64,000 bases of DNA from assembly GCF_910592395.1 (NCBI RefSeq), contig NC_088313.1, positions 10,950,937-11,014,936 on the forward strand, given 5' to 3'. Numbering within the stretch: position 1 is the first letter of the stretch; every line of letters begins with the position of its first letter. Under the pieces are notes generated by a model. It had not been told where the DNA came from, did no database searches, and saw nothing but the letters and a program-made list of their open reading frames with translations. Below are positions 24,441-35,708 of the stretch, in pieces. A program made the translations under genes and the position numbers. The DNA is from Lineus longissimus (lineage: Eukaryota > Nemertea > Pilidiophora > Heteronemertea > Lineidae).

Positions 24441-24799
24441 ACCCACTATGCTCGCGGCATTTGTTGTACTAAGTTCGTAACACGCCATTGCCTCTTCACC
24501 ATTCGCGAAATAGTTCGAGACCGCTTTGAAGAGTGGTGGAGTTTGATTTTTCCGGTCGTTTTGGCCAAAAATGAATATAGTGTAAGTAATTTTTATGAAA
24601 ATCATTCCCCCAAATCATCATGTTCGATTTGTAAACACTTGGGTCGGCGCGGAGTGCTCTACATCACACATCGACCTATTTTACGCATATCAAAATCAAG
24701 ACAACATCACAACCCCCAGACATATTTCATTTCACCCAAATTGCCCCGACCCCACAGTAAGCCAACACCCTAAAACAACCTGCGCCACGGGTATTATTC

Positions 24800-25252
24800 T
24801 AGTTGGTAGTAATTGGCAGATTTTAAGCTGGAAATTGTCGTCTGCTAAAAACAGGCAAAACGGCCTCGATCGTACATGTCTCTGAAATGTACTGAACGCG
24901 CTACACATAAGGCATTGCCATATGGCATTGCAGCCGAGGCTCATAATGTGATGGCCGTTTTGTGAATGTATATAGAGTGTGTACGTTCATTGCAAAACAT
25001 AGTTCCATCCAAATTTGTCATAATGAGCAGTTTGAAATTAGTAGTTCCCTATGTTTTGATTTTCAATGTCAACATGCCTTTGGAACTGGTCGTTTTGTGG
25101 GGTTATTTTGTCTGATTCTAATTGATATTGCTGATAAACGACACGTAGAGAAACCCAAATTCTTGCGCTCAGTTTATCTATGTACGGTAGATGTTTTGAC
25201 AGAATAGCTTGTTTTCATAGGAAGTGTTACCGTTTTTGGCTTTCTGTCTCGT
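24800..25252. repeat. Unnamed repeat, copy A (TTAA site empty)
   Basis: 'Agtaattggcagattttaagctggaaattgtcgtctg' followed by a block with 'acataaggcattgcc', 'cgttcattgcaaaacatag', 'gacacgtagagaaaccca'. It matches 31513-32030 (copy C) and in part 25253-25520 (copy B). TTAA at 24823-24826 is uninterrupted here; in the other copy the Kolobok-like element occupies it. Confidence 0.75.
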
Positions 25253-25743
25253 TTGTAATGACCATTTTGCGAATGTATATAGAATGTGTACGTTCATTTC
25301 AAAACATAGTTCCAATCTAAATTTTTCATAACGAGTAGTTAGAAAGTGGTATTTCCCTATATTTTCATTCTCAATGTCAACATGTCGTATTGTGGGGGTT
25401 ATTTTGTCTAATTCTTATTAATATTGCCGATAAAAGACACGTAGAGAAACCCAGATTCATGCACTCGGTTCATCTACGTACGGTAGACGTTTTGACAGAA
25501 AACCAGGGTGAGTTTTCTCTGTATTTTTAGCTACTCTGGCTTCCAGCGATTTGTACTGGAGCTGGCAGAAAGTAGTTCCAGCAAAATAGTTGCATTTTCA
25601 TCCGAATTTGCTGTAGCTGGGCCAGAAAATGTGCCAGGATACCAATATTTTGAACACTTGTTTCGATAGAATTATAGCTATTCACAGCAGAAAGACTAAA
25701 CGCCGCCCCGTAATTGACAGTAATTGGCAGTAATTGGCAGATT
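25253..25743. repeat. Unnamed repeat, copy B plus left flank of the Kolobok-like insertion
   Basis: 25253-25520 repeats the 'cgaatgtatatagaatgtgtacgttcatttcaaaacatag' block in tandem with copy A. 25530-25743 is the segment related to 18985-19110, then 'gtaattggcagtaattggcag' just before the insertion. Confidence 0.6.
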
Positions 25744-26286
25744 TTAAAGGGGATCTGACAGTTTGGGGTTAAAACGGCTTTCTCTTGGCTTATTGTTTGC
25801 ATTATATTCATTAAAATACAGTCACGCACGTTTGATGCGCAAAAATACATCACCCGTGAAGTTATTTGGGCTTTTGGTCGAAAACGCACAAGATTGTCTG
25901 AACTCGCCAAGAAATGCTATAAATAGATCCGTGACGTCACTCCGAGAACGCTGTTCCTGGAGCACTTCAAGAAAACATGGCGGCGAATGAGGATTACTCG
26001 AGCGATTTTAGCACCTTACCGGCCACTACGACAAGTCAATACTCTTGCTGATGATTCGTCATTATTGGTCGTCGCAAAAACAACGAATTGACACAGATAT
26101 CAACTAGGTCAACCAATCACGCGGTAGTCTGGCGGACACACCTCCACGACACACTTTATGTGACTTAGCATGGTGTCCCTGATGCGGCCACTAAAGACAT
26201 GATGACGTAGATTGCCACAACAAACTTGTGGTGTGAAGCTATATTGCAATAAAACTTGCAAAATATGTTTTAAATAACCTATTTTA

Positions 26287-26327
26287 AGCGCTTCGCAGAA
26301 AAGCCTTCGGCTTTTCTGCGAAGCGCT
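26287..26327. repeat. Perfect 19-bp-arm hairpin
   Basis: AGCGCTTCGCAGAAAAGCC, three bases TTC, then its exact complement. It sits near the left end of the Kolobok-like element. It may be a foldback or a transcript-folding structure. Confidence 0.8.
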
Positions 26328-26502
26328 ACTATGGTTAACGTGCATACGACGTATCCAATGTAAACAATGTTTCTCAAGTCCATGGATTCGTTTCAAATGG
26401 CTTAAATTTGACTTAAAATGGCCGCCAGAAGAGATAAACGCACGAATGAAGCAACTCGACTATTCTGAGCTCCGAGAGAGAACCACACGATTATTCTCAC
26501 TG

Positions 26503-27641
26503 TTTTTAGCTCACCTCTTAGCAGAGGTGAGCTTATCCCATACCGTGGCGTCCGTCGTCCGTCGTCGTCGTCGTCGTCGTCATCGTCGTCGTCGTCGTCC
26601 ATCGTCCGTTAGCAGGGCACGTTTCGTAACTGTTAGAGCTATTGAGTTGAAACTTGGTACACATGTACCCTTATGTAATGACACCTTGGAGACCAAGTTT
26701 CGGTCCGATTCGTTTCATGGTTTGGCCACCAGGGGGCCAAACGTTAAAAGTGAAAATATGCAATATCTCCCTTAATAGTAGTCGGGAAATTTTGAAAAAA
26801 ATATGGTAGGTACTTCTAGCAAAGGTGCATCATATATCCTCCGGGTTTTTGATTTGACCTCCTTTTCAAGGTCACAGAGGTCAAATGGTGTAAATTGGCC
26901 GTTAGGATGTAACGATGGCACGTTTCTAAACTGCAATGGCTATTGATACCAAATTTGGTACACATTTACCCCTTAGTCAGGTGATCTTAGGGACCGAAGT
27001 TTGGTCCAATATGATTCACCACTTGTCCACCAGGGGGCAAAATCCAATAACCTTAAAAATGTGATTATTCCTTAACTTCTTGCCCGATCGCCACCAATTT
27101 GATATCATGTGTACATCTAACCACCATACAGTATATGTCACACAGGTTTTTAATTTGACTTTCTTGTCAAGGTCACAGAGGTCAAATGGCGTAAATTCGC
27201 CGTCAGGCCGTAACTATGGCACGTTTCTTAACTGCAATGACTATTGATCACAAATTAAGTACACATTTACCCCTTGGTCAGGTGATCTTAGGTACCGAAG
27301 TTTGGTGCGATCTGATTTGCCGTTTGGCCTCCAGGGAGGGGGCCAAATCCTAATCTCTTCAAAATGCCATTATTCCTAGTAATGACTTGCCCGATTGGCA
27401 CCAATTTTATATCATAGGTACATCTAATTCTAACAACCATTCAATGTGTCACCCGGGTCTTCTTTGATTTGACCTACTTTTCAAGGTCACAGAGGTCGAA
27501 TGTATTGTAAATTGGCCATTTTGGGGAAATTGTAATTGCTTGGACCTACATCAAACCTAACACTACATGACACAATACCATGCTCTTTATCCATCTTTCC
27601 TCCACATGAGGTGAGCACAATGGCCCTGGCCATTTCATTTA
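26503..27641 (+). mobile_element. Helentron-like repeat, family 1a, copy 2
   Basis: Nearly identical to 77-1233 from TTTTTAGCTCACCTC to GGCCATTTCATTTA, with a CGT/CAT microsatellite at 26551-26610. The right flank then differs completely from copy 1, fixing the 3' end. It is inserted inside the Kolobok-like element and is therefore younger than it. Confidence 0.75.
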
Positions 27642-27860
27642 ATCAAACTTCAATTTCTGGGGGTTTGCCCCCCGACATATGTGTTTTGATTTTTGATACT
27701 TTAGTGATAATATCCAAAAGATGCTTAAAATGGATATAATCCCGAAATAATGAAGCAAAAGACGGGCAGGCGTTCGAGAAAAAAAAATTTATTTTGAGAT
27801 TTCAATAAACCTTCTGAACGAATTCCACATGGGCCGTGGTGGAATCCGAAGACACCTTAA

Positions 27861-28468
27861 CCCTTAAACCGCCAGAGGCGACGATCGTCGACATAAGGGG
27901 GAAAGCGCCAGAGGCGACGATCGTCGACAGCAGACATTTAGTTCCACCTGTCTGCTAAGAGATGGCAGTGAGTGTGCATGTACGCTCTTTGGTACTTCGA
28001 CAGTGATGCTTAGCACAAAATGGCATCGAACAAATTTCAAGTTTCTATACAAGCTTTTGAGTATTTTATCAAAAACTTGAAGCCCCATTTTCGCGGGAAT
28101 GACGTCATCAGGAGTAATTAGCGCTGCTACGACTAATTAGACGGATGCTTCGACCAGGAATCGGATGGAAACGATGTATTTAGACCCAGACTTCATATTA
28201 AAATACCAAGGGAGGTATAAAAAGCTGATGGAGGTATGTTCTGGCCATATTTTTGTTGATTATGGGTATTTGCACTAATTAACCCCTAATTAGTAAATTT
28301 TGGCGGGAAATGTCACAAAAATCGACGGGAATTACCATTTGTATAAAATCATCAGTACATTCCATAGTGTTTGTAACAAAAATAACGTTGTTATTAATCA
28401 TTTTCAAAAATGCTCGGTTAATTCGGCGCTCAGGGGTAATATTGTCGAATAATTCGGCGCTTTAAGGG
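27861..28468. mobile_element. piggyBac-like MITE 1, 608 bp
   Basis: Ends CCCTTAAACCGCC and GGCGCTTTAAGGG are inverted (one mismatch) and flanked by TTAA on both sides (27857-27860, 28469-28472). Just inside the left end 'gccagaggcgacgatcgtcgaca' occurs twice (27870, 27907), each with the palindrome CGACGATCGTCG. No coding sequence. Confidence 0.7.
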
Positions 28469-28472
28469 TTAA

Positions 28473-30470
28473 GGAGGAATGTATGTTTTTATGGGGTACC
28501 ATTGGGGTACCATTGGTTTTGCAGATCTTCTGGTTTTTTCTAAAGAATAATCAATATTCGCTAGCAGGCTTTTTATGCTCCCAGGTATGAAGAGGGTTCT
28601 ATGTTCTTCAGGTTCTTTGTTCATCAGTCTGGTGTTCCTCAAGAGTCAAGTGTCTTCAAGTCTCTTGGCCTGCAAAAACCCTTTCCAACCAATTTTTTAT
28701 GCATTAACCTTTCGGCAACATGTTGGTGGGGGAAAAACCTGATCCCTGACCCCTTGAATTGGTTGCCCAGGTACGACCACAAGCAATTGTCTCAAGGAAG
28801 CCACCAGTACGACCTCTTGGGAGTCTTGCCAATATCATGCCAGTGAAAAGGAAGGGTAATGATGGTTGAGGGTTGCAGTTAGGGTACCATCAAAGGAGTA
28901 CCTCTTCCTCGCTCTGGGTTAAACGTGTCAAAGGACTGCACCATCATGAAGGTTTGGGGGTTCCACTCGAGCGTCCCAGGGTAAGCAGCTCGAAAGGACT
29001 TATTGAGAGGCCAATAGGGGGTTTGAGGGGCCTTCCCCCCAATGCACTGGCTAAAACATGTCAGAAGGACGGGGGTTGGGGGGGAGGGGCTCTCCATGGC
29101 GACAGTTGCGCGAGTTCAATAAATCTTGCACTTTACATTAGAATCTGCCAGAGTCCCAGAATAGTCTGGACACCTTTCGGGGGTGGGGGGGGGACATTTT
29201 CCATTTCTTTGCCGGCTATTATGACGATGAAGTTGAGTTACTGCTAATGCGATACACGGAGAAAAATGTTTATCAAAACAAAAAATTGGCGGAAGGAACT
29301 ATAGCAGGGTCCCAACCAGGGGGTTTGGGGGGTTTCCCCCCAACCTAAAGGCGCTGCGCGCTTACTAGGGCACTGCACTGATAATATTATTGATTTATGT
29401 CAAGAAAATATAATTTTGATAACTTTGAAACCTGGTGGACGCTGGTGGACGTTGTTTAGGATGTCCGGCCTATACGTATACGTTGACTTCAGAATTCACC
29501 GGCCATCCGCATCAGGCTGCAAGTGCAACTCTGTCAGTCAGTGTCACCCAAACCAGGTCATACCAATGCTGCCAGCGATTCACAGACAACTAATTGACAC
29601 TTCGATGAGTATTTCCATCACCTCGACATCTGAAAACTTACTGATTTTGTACGGAAAGCAAGCAGTGAACGATGTAAACATTAATGGATGACGGGAATTA
29701 CGGTGATTGCCTCGTTCCGAATGCTCACCATAAGCTTAGTTGCATACAGTCATACACCTGCAATACTTCATCGATCCCAGGTTGATTATCGGCTAATGTA
29801 GCATATCATTATCACACCCCCGGATCAAACCTTACTAATCAAACCTGAAACTATCGAACTGGCACGATATTCGTTCTTTTCTTTAAATATTTGTCGATGG
29901 AATCAAATGGAATCAAATGGAATAAATTGTTTGTGGCCGATTTGCACTACTCACACGCGTCCAAAAAATCAACATTTTGCGAATGTACTCGATTTGTTGG
30001 AACATAGTAAGCTCGTCCCCTTGTACGAATGTACGTACATATGACCATAATAAATAAATATGAATAACACCCTGGAAAAGGGGCGTGGCAAAATTACATG
30101 GAAAAACGAAAAAAACAGATATATATACGATGGTTTGTTGTCCAAAATCACTTCACGAGACACACCTATGATGCCAAACACAGCCAATGATGCCGATTGC
30201 GCCCGAATCGGTCAGCCCTTATGGACAAACGAGGTTATCGCAAAATGAGGTTAAAAAAACCCATGCAACTTTAATGGTCACTATAGACAGTGAGCCAATA
30301 TAGGCTAGTAAGAGTTTAAATAGCCTCAACTTACTTGGTACTGTAACTTGCAGCAACTGATGAGTGAGGCCTATGACTAGCTCTCTCAATGTCTCAAACC
30401 TCCTTGAGCTTCACTAATAAAAACTATGCTGAGTAGGCCTCATCACTTCTTATGTAGCTGAATCAATAGT
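28473..30470. other. Non-coding part of the Kolobok-like element or further nested repeats
   Basis: Contains G-rich stretches (28995-29100, 29178-29193) and a 'gggggtttggggggtttcccccc' foldback with 'ggcgctgcgcgc' near 29320-29360, a theme also seen near 8600. No catalytic transposase exon found on either strand. Confidence 0.4.
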
Positions 30471-30476
30471 ATGTTA

Positions 30477-30762
30477 TTAATACGTACGCTTTGATACCAG
30501 ATCTATTTTTGGAGCAACCTCCACAGCATCACAATCAACAATGATGTCGACAGGTGAATCAGCTGGATCAGGGCCATGGGGAATCTCTCGTGCCTCAGCA
30601 TTTGCAGCATCCTCTTTCTCCTTGACAACCAACTCCGATATGGCATCATTAGCAAGACGGCGCCTCTCCTGATTTCGAAATGCCGCCCTTGGCCTCTGTG
30701 GGGTACTCTCATTCTCCGAAACCAGGTGAATGGTTGGCATAGCCCAATCTGTTCGTTGCAAT
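30477..30762 (-). CDS. THAP protein gene, exon 2
   Basis: It begins after a clean acceptor (minus-strand tatttttcag|A at 30763) and completes the codon left open by exon 1. The first residues LQRTDWAMPTIHLV contain AMPTIH, the equivalent of the AVPTIF motif that closes every THAP zinc finger. The rest is acidic and basic low-complexity sequence (ERRRLANDAISEL, KEKEDAANAEA) up to a TAA at 30477. An alternative donor G|GTATCA at 30497 could join it to a lost exon. Exons 1 and 2 together give 178 residues in one frame. Likely the N-terminal, DNA-binding part of a Kolobok transposase or a captured THAP gene. Confidence 0.6.
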
Positions 30763-30996
30763 CTGAAAAATAGATGATACAGTTCAATATACATGTATGT
30801 AGCCTACTCACTCTACATACCATGCTGATGCTCTAATAATTATAGTATAGTAAGCAATATGCTCAGCAGTTTGGTCACATCAATCAATCATCAGTGGTGA
30901 AGGGTCAAGATCATGAGATCATCCTCTGATCTGCAACATTGAAAAGCAAGAGTAATAATAATAACAAACAACTTTTTTGCGTAGCCAGTGTGATAC

Positions 30997-31247
30997 TTCA
31001 TCAGATTCTTGAAGCAGTCATCTTTGAAGTGTTTATAGCACAGAACGCTGCCATTCACGCTATCCGACGGTTCCCATTTGTCTCGTTTCGCCTTCACAAA
31101 ACGGGTCCATTTTCGCCGCAATTCCGCAGTCTTTTGCCTCACTTCTTCGGTCGTTCTGTCCTTCAACTTCTTCGGATCGGGAAACTCAAAAAGTCTGTTG
31201 TCTCGATGTCTGCAGTTTGCAGCAACACACTGTTTAACCATGCTCAA
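30997..31247 (-). CDS. THAP-domain protein gene, exon 1 (Kolobok-like)
   Basis: ATG at 31247 on the minus strand. The C2CH zinc finger is CVAANC (C-x4-C), then FEFPDP, the invariant Trp in RRKWTRFVKAKR and LCYKHF (C-x2-H). Length and spacing fit a THAP domain of about 90 residues. The exon ends ATGAA|GTATCA, a usable donor, and its open codon is completed in exon 2. THAP domains bind DNA sequence-specifically and occur in P-element and Kolobok transposases as well as host regulators. The position 265 bp inside the right terminal repeat, pointing inward, supports the transposase view. Confidence 0.75.
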
Positions 31248-31512
31248 ATTCTGATCGCTTTGTAAGTTGATAAATGATAAATGCTATATGGAAATTCCCG
31301 GATGTGAATCGTGCGTTCTCGGTATGACGTCACGGACTAAGTTTTTTGCGCGCGTAATTCGAACTGTTTTTCTTTGACGAGGTACATTAGGACACGTGTT
31401 ACACAATAATGGTTCGGAAGAGCGGATTTAAAATTTGGGTTTTTGAACTTGAATACCTAGTAAAACGAATTAAATTACTGAAATTAAAAAATTCCAACCC
31501 GTCAGATCCCCT

Positions 31513-32030
31513 TTAAGGTGGAAATTGTCGTCTGGTCAAAAGTGGCAAAACGGCCTCGATCCTACCTGTCTCTGTAATGTACTGAACGCGCTACACATAA
31601 GGCATTGCCCTAAGGCATTGCAGCCGAGGCTGATAAAGTGATGGCCATTTTGTGAATGTATATACAGTGTGTATGTTCACTTCAAAACATAGTTCCAATT
31701 TTATTTTCATAACGAGCATTTAGAAAGTGGTATTTCCCTATATTTTGATTCTCAATTTCAAGATGTCGTTTTGTGGGGTTATTTTGTCTAATTCTTATTA
31801 ATATTGCCGATAAAAGACACGTAAAGAAACCCAGATTCATGCGCTCAGTTCATGTATGTACGGTAGAGTAGACGTTTTGACAGAAAACCAGGGTGAGTTT
31901 TCTCTGTATTTTCTAGGTACAATTGGCCATGACAACTGTTATTTGAAAAGTCATAGTATAGAATGAATCCCGTAGCTTGTTTACATAGGAAGTGTTACCG
32001 TTTTTGGCTTTCTGTCCCGTTAAATTTGCT
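31513..32030. repeat. Unnamed repeat, copy C (right flank of Kolobok-like insertion)
   Basis: Collinear with 24823-25250: TTAAggtggaaattgtcgtctgg ... 'gacacgtaaagaaaccca' ... 'ggaagtgttaccgtttttggctttctgtc'. Confidence 0.7.
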
Positions 32031-32207
32031 CAGTCATTGAGTCGAAGTCGAAGATCAAAACACACATGAACGCCACAGTACATTTTATACACAAAACGGT
32101 GTTGTAAAAAATTCTTCCCAAACATCAGAATGAAATAATCGTAATACTTCACAATTATCTATTACACATAAATATAACAACTACAGGAGAATAACTTTGA
32201 AATCCAG

Positions 32208-32426
32208 TCAAAACGTTGTTATAAGAATAGCCTCTTTGTATTTAGAAACATCATCGACGTAATCAAAACCAACCCGAATGCTAGTAGATGAACAAACATG
32301 GCGGACTGCTTCACGAGAAGTTGACGTTTTCTCATGTTTCTTGTCAAAATAACAATGATATCGTAGACCTTTGATAGTGACACTGGTCAGAGTACACAAA
32401 TAATAGCGACGAAGTAGTCTGCTGGA
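32208..32426 (-). CDS. Unrecognised open frame
   Basis: On the minus strand about 72 codons end in ...EAILITTF-stop at 32208, with RRYYLCTLT, RYHCYFDKKHEK and FDYVDDVSKYKE. Composition looks protein-like, but there is no clear start, splice acceptor or family. Could be a terminal exon of a transposon gene or chance. Confidence 0.2.
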   Translation of the reverse strand, partial: SSRLLRRYYLCTLTSVTIKGLRYHCYFDKKHEKTSTSREAVRHVCSSTSIRVGFDYVDDVSKYKEAILITTF

Positions 32427-33017
32427 ATTGCGAGGTATTTTTAACGAACAATAAAACTGCCATTCTCAGTCTATGCTAATACGGAAAACCGTGAGGAGCT
32501 GCATGACCTGGGCCTACATTATTTACCATACATTACAGTTACATACCCGATACCGGTACATTAACAAATGCAATACACTGCAACATATGTGCAGGGAAGT
32601 AAAGTATGCATTGCAAGCCATGTGTCCAAACTCTACCGAGGTGAACGTTAGTAAATAAGGGTGAACTTTTTTAAATTTAACTTTATTTTATCACCCCCCC
32701 CCCCCACCAGTTCACTAGTTCTTCACAAAAGTTTTGATCTTTTTTTGTACATTTATGTTTTACCTTACCACCAACATGAACAGCAAGCCATACAGGGTTG
32801 TATATCCTCTCACGGTTTTTGCGTATCAGCACAGACTACTCATTGTTTTTGTAACAATTTATAACAAGAACATGATTATTGTATAGTTACAGTTATAAAA
32901 CGAGTCACTCTGTACATAATACATTTATCAACTGTTCTACCTCTACTCTTTGTATCAATATCAAATAATATCAAATAAAGCTTGCCTATTAAACCTAAAC
33001 TCTTGAACATGCAACAT
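32427..33017. other. Non-coding stretch with a poly-C tract
   Basis: A run of 12 C lies at 32694-32705. Nothing else recognised. Confidence 0.35.
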
Positions 33018-33317
33018 TTAACCCTTATACTGCTCGACATTAGGTCGAGTTAAAATTCCTACCCCTTTACTGTCGCGCTCGATCCTGGGTCGAGAGAGAG
33101 GGTAATGCCTCAGAAAATAAATTATCCACGGCGCAATTGGAGTCCTTTATGTTTAGTTTATCTGCCAGTGTAAAGACGGCACTGCGTGTGATCATTTGAT
33201 ACCAGGAAACCAAATTGTTTCTACATGAAAATTTCCCGCAACTTGCAACTGAAAGTCAAGCACCTCTTCAGAAGAGGTCAGGTAAGGGGTATGGTGATGT
33301 TAGAGACGTCATCATTC

Positions 33318-33650
33318 CTGATGTCACAATCAAGTAAGAGACCCCATTGTTGCCTGAATGATATGAGACAAGAGGGTGATGTCACAATCAAGTTAGTGAC
33401 CACATTGTAGCCTGATCGATATAAGAGAAGAGCGTGCTGTTTGAGACGTTATCATGCCTGATGTCACAATCAAGTAAGACTTCGTTGTAGCCTGATTGAT
33501 ATAAGAGAAGCGGGTGATGCAAGAGATGGCATCATGCCTCATGTCACAATCAAGTAAGAGACCCCATTGTAGCCTGATTGATATGAGAGGAGAGGGTGAT
33601 GTTAGAGATGGCATCATGCCTCATGTCACAATCTAGAGACTGCATTGTAG
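33318..33650. repeat. 80-bp minisatellite, five copies
   Basis: 'Cct(g/c)atgtcacaatcaagtaagag...attgtagcctgattgatat' starts at about 33318, 33377, 33457, 33537 and 33617. The second interval is 21 bases short, the others 80. Not a CRISPR: eukaryotic DNA and no unique spacers. Confidence 0.75.
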
Positions 33651-33689
33651 CCTTATGGGAGGGAATAGGGCAGTGTCACAAGAACTAAT

Positions 33690-34075
33690 CTAAACTCAAG
33701 GTAATGAAGGAGAGATTTGCACTGACCTACTTTTATGACCTTCTGCCCTACTTTAAGACTGTTATAGCTAAAGTAGTTGTGTTTGGTGTCGAACTAAAGG
33801 TAATGAACAGTAGGTTATTGCTAACCCATTTTCATTACCAACTGACCTACTTGGAGACGGTTACAGCGAAAGGTGTCATCCATGTTTGATATCAAACTAA
33901 AAGTATTTAAGAGTAGGTTTACCCTGATATACTTTTATGACTCAATAAACATCTTGAACACTGTTAGAGGAAGGCAGTCGTGTTAATGGTATCAAACTAA
34001 AGGTATTGAAAGAGTAGTTTGGCGCTGGCCTGCTTAAACACGGAGCAAAGACACTGAAGGTATTGAAGAGCGGAT
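33690..34075. repeat. Degenerate 90-110-bp repeat, about four copies
   Basis: 'Aactaaaggta(a/t)tgaa' recurs at about 33796, 33897 and 33999 (related start near 33695) with 'ctga(c/t)(c/a)tactt' after it. Part of MITE 2. Confidence 0.5.
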
Positions 34076-34153
34076 GTGACAAAAGAACCCCTCAACTAAT
34101 TCATTCAACTGTCATCCACCCTAGGGGCCAAATTAATAAAGGGCGTGTAAGGG

Positions 34154-35708
34154 TTAGACGTGTGTAACTTCTCCCTGATTAGTTATAGGGCCTATTCATA
34201 TTGTAGCGGTAAAAGGGCTTATAATATTTGTCAACGTATAAACTTCACAACTCTGAATTCGAACCCAAAGACTAACCCAACTAAGATATGTATTTACATT
34301 ATTTATTATCCACATCACTCTAACTTCGTATCTACAACCGACACTAAAACATTACAAAATAAGGTGCACAACAAAGTATCAACAAGAGTTGATACAGAAG
34401 AATCTTACCATACTATATGGTCAAGTGTGAAGTCAATTAAAATGCTCTGGCGCTTTTCAAGAGAAATGTCTTGTTTAGCTACAGAGGGTGAAGGCTGGCT
34501 TTCTGGATCTGCCAGGACTTACTTGAAACATCTTAACATCATCATTTATACGTAATTACACACACCCCTAATGGGTAAATAGCGTAGCCCAAATATCAGG
34601 CTCTGAGCCAACTAGCACTCAGTAATTAAGGAAACAACGAATCAGTGCACAGCAGCATCAATACAAGATTATCAGACAGGGCCAAGGGCAGGGGCCTCGT
34701 AACCAGCTGCTAATCAGGAAGATCATAAAAGGGGTCAAACAGCTTAAAAGATAGAGATTATAAAACAATGGAAAGGAGCAATTAAGAAGGAAGGTGTTGA
34801 AACTCATAAAGGTTAACGATCCTGGGTGTCTGGGTTCACCAGGGCTAGAGAGAAACACAGAAATGATAATTATAGATATAATAAGTAATTCCTAATATTG
34901 TCACAATATTCTGTGAAGGTTTACATGAAGGACCTGAATCTGTCTATTCAGTAGTTAAACGCTGATGAATTTGGCCCCATTTGTCTAAGCTTGATTCCAT
35001 CTAGTCTGTCCACATCTCCCTATCTACCATAAACCTACATTCTGGTACATGCATATACTACTTGCTACATTTTCTTGTTATTCATGTCATTCCTTGCTAT
35101 TCAATTCCGCCAGCGTAGCTATTCAGGCTGCCAGGTCCTCTAGTTTGTATTGGTTGTGCCTTTAATGGCAACCCTGGCTGAGAGTCAATTGCAATCGAGC
35201 ACCATGTGTTGACAACGACATGGTTCAATCAATTTTCTAGTCATTTTTATTGGCAACTGTAAGGATAAATATAATACATGAATCAAAAGCATGAAAAACA
35301 GGCCTGTACAAAAACATGGTTAATACTTTAGACGATAGGAAATGGAGAAAATGGAGAAATTGAAAATGATGCAAATGTGAATACCAAATTGGGATATACA
35401 TATCGAATGTGGAACCTCTAGCACTTTCGCCTAGACCAGGAACAGGATTAAATTGCAAAGTCAGGCGACTGAAGTTTTAGGGCAACCCAGTCGCTTTCAT
35501 AGGCCCCTGGGAACCTGTCCAAGAAAAAGGACAAAGGAAAATGCTACAAATAGCCGCCAGGCCAATGGAAGCGACCGGGCAGGCGGTCAACTGATAAATA
35601 TAACTGCTGCCCGGGGAACCACAGAGAAAATAAAGTTAAAGTATTAACCGGGAGATTCTAATCTCCAACACCATGCGATTTAAAAGACAGTATTTATTGG
35701 GTTTTTTA
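34154..35708. other. Non-coding stretch (intron 1 of GINS4 by position)
   Basis: No exon, RNA or element ends recognised. I searched for the expected GINS4 first exon (a short acidic leader before the AW.NE motif) and did not see it. Confidence 0.4.

Larger units (their letters stand above)
25748..31512 (-). mobile_element. Kolobok-like DNA transposon with THAP gene, TTAA target site
   Basis: Terminal inverted repeats AGGGGATCTGAC (25748-25759) and GTCAGATCCCCT (31501-31512), with a further imperfect 15 bases. TTAA stands on both outer sides (25744-25747, 31513-31516). The paralogue at 24816-24830 shows the site with one TTAA and no insert. A THAP-domain gene lies near the right end on the minus strand. 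TTAA target, AGGG ends and a THAP domain together point to the Kolobok superfamily. The middle is replaced by nested insertions: a family-1a repeat (26503-27641) and a piggyBac-like MITE (27861-28468). I did not find the catalytic region. Confidence 0.75.
33022..34153. mobile_element. piggyBac-like MITE 2, 1.13 kb
   Basis: Left end CCCTTATACTGC after TTAA (33018-33021). Right end ...GGGCGTGTAAGGG is followed by TTAG, one base off TTAA. The ends are imperfect inverted complements and resemble those of MITE 1. It holds two minisatellites and no gene. Confidence 0.5.

Noticed and set aside
25976-26050. Short frame MAANEDYSSDFSTLPATT as a gene start
   Set aside because: Stops after 24 codons, no donor site that would extend it convincingly.
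28873-29247. 124-codon open frame
   Set aside because: Gly/Pro-rich translation of G-runs, no homology pattern, overlaps a foldback; composition artefact.
30477-31247. Host THAP gene unrelated to the transposon
   Set aside because: It lies 265 bp inside a TTAA-flanked inverted repeat and points inward; host capture remains possible but is the less simple reading.
33318-33650. Regularly spaced repeats resembling a CRISPR array
   Set aside because: Animal DNA, spacers are not unique but part of the 80-bp unit, no cas genes; a minisatellite.
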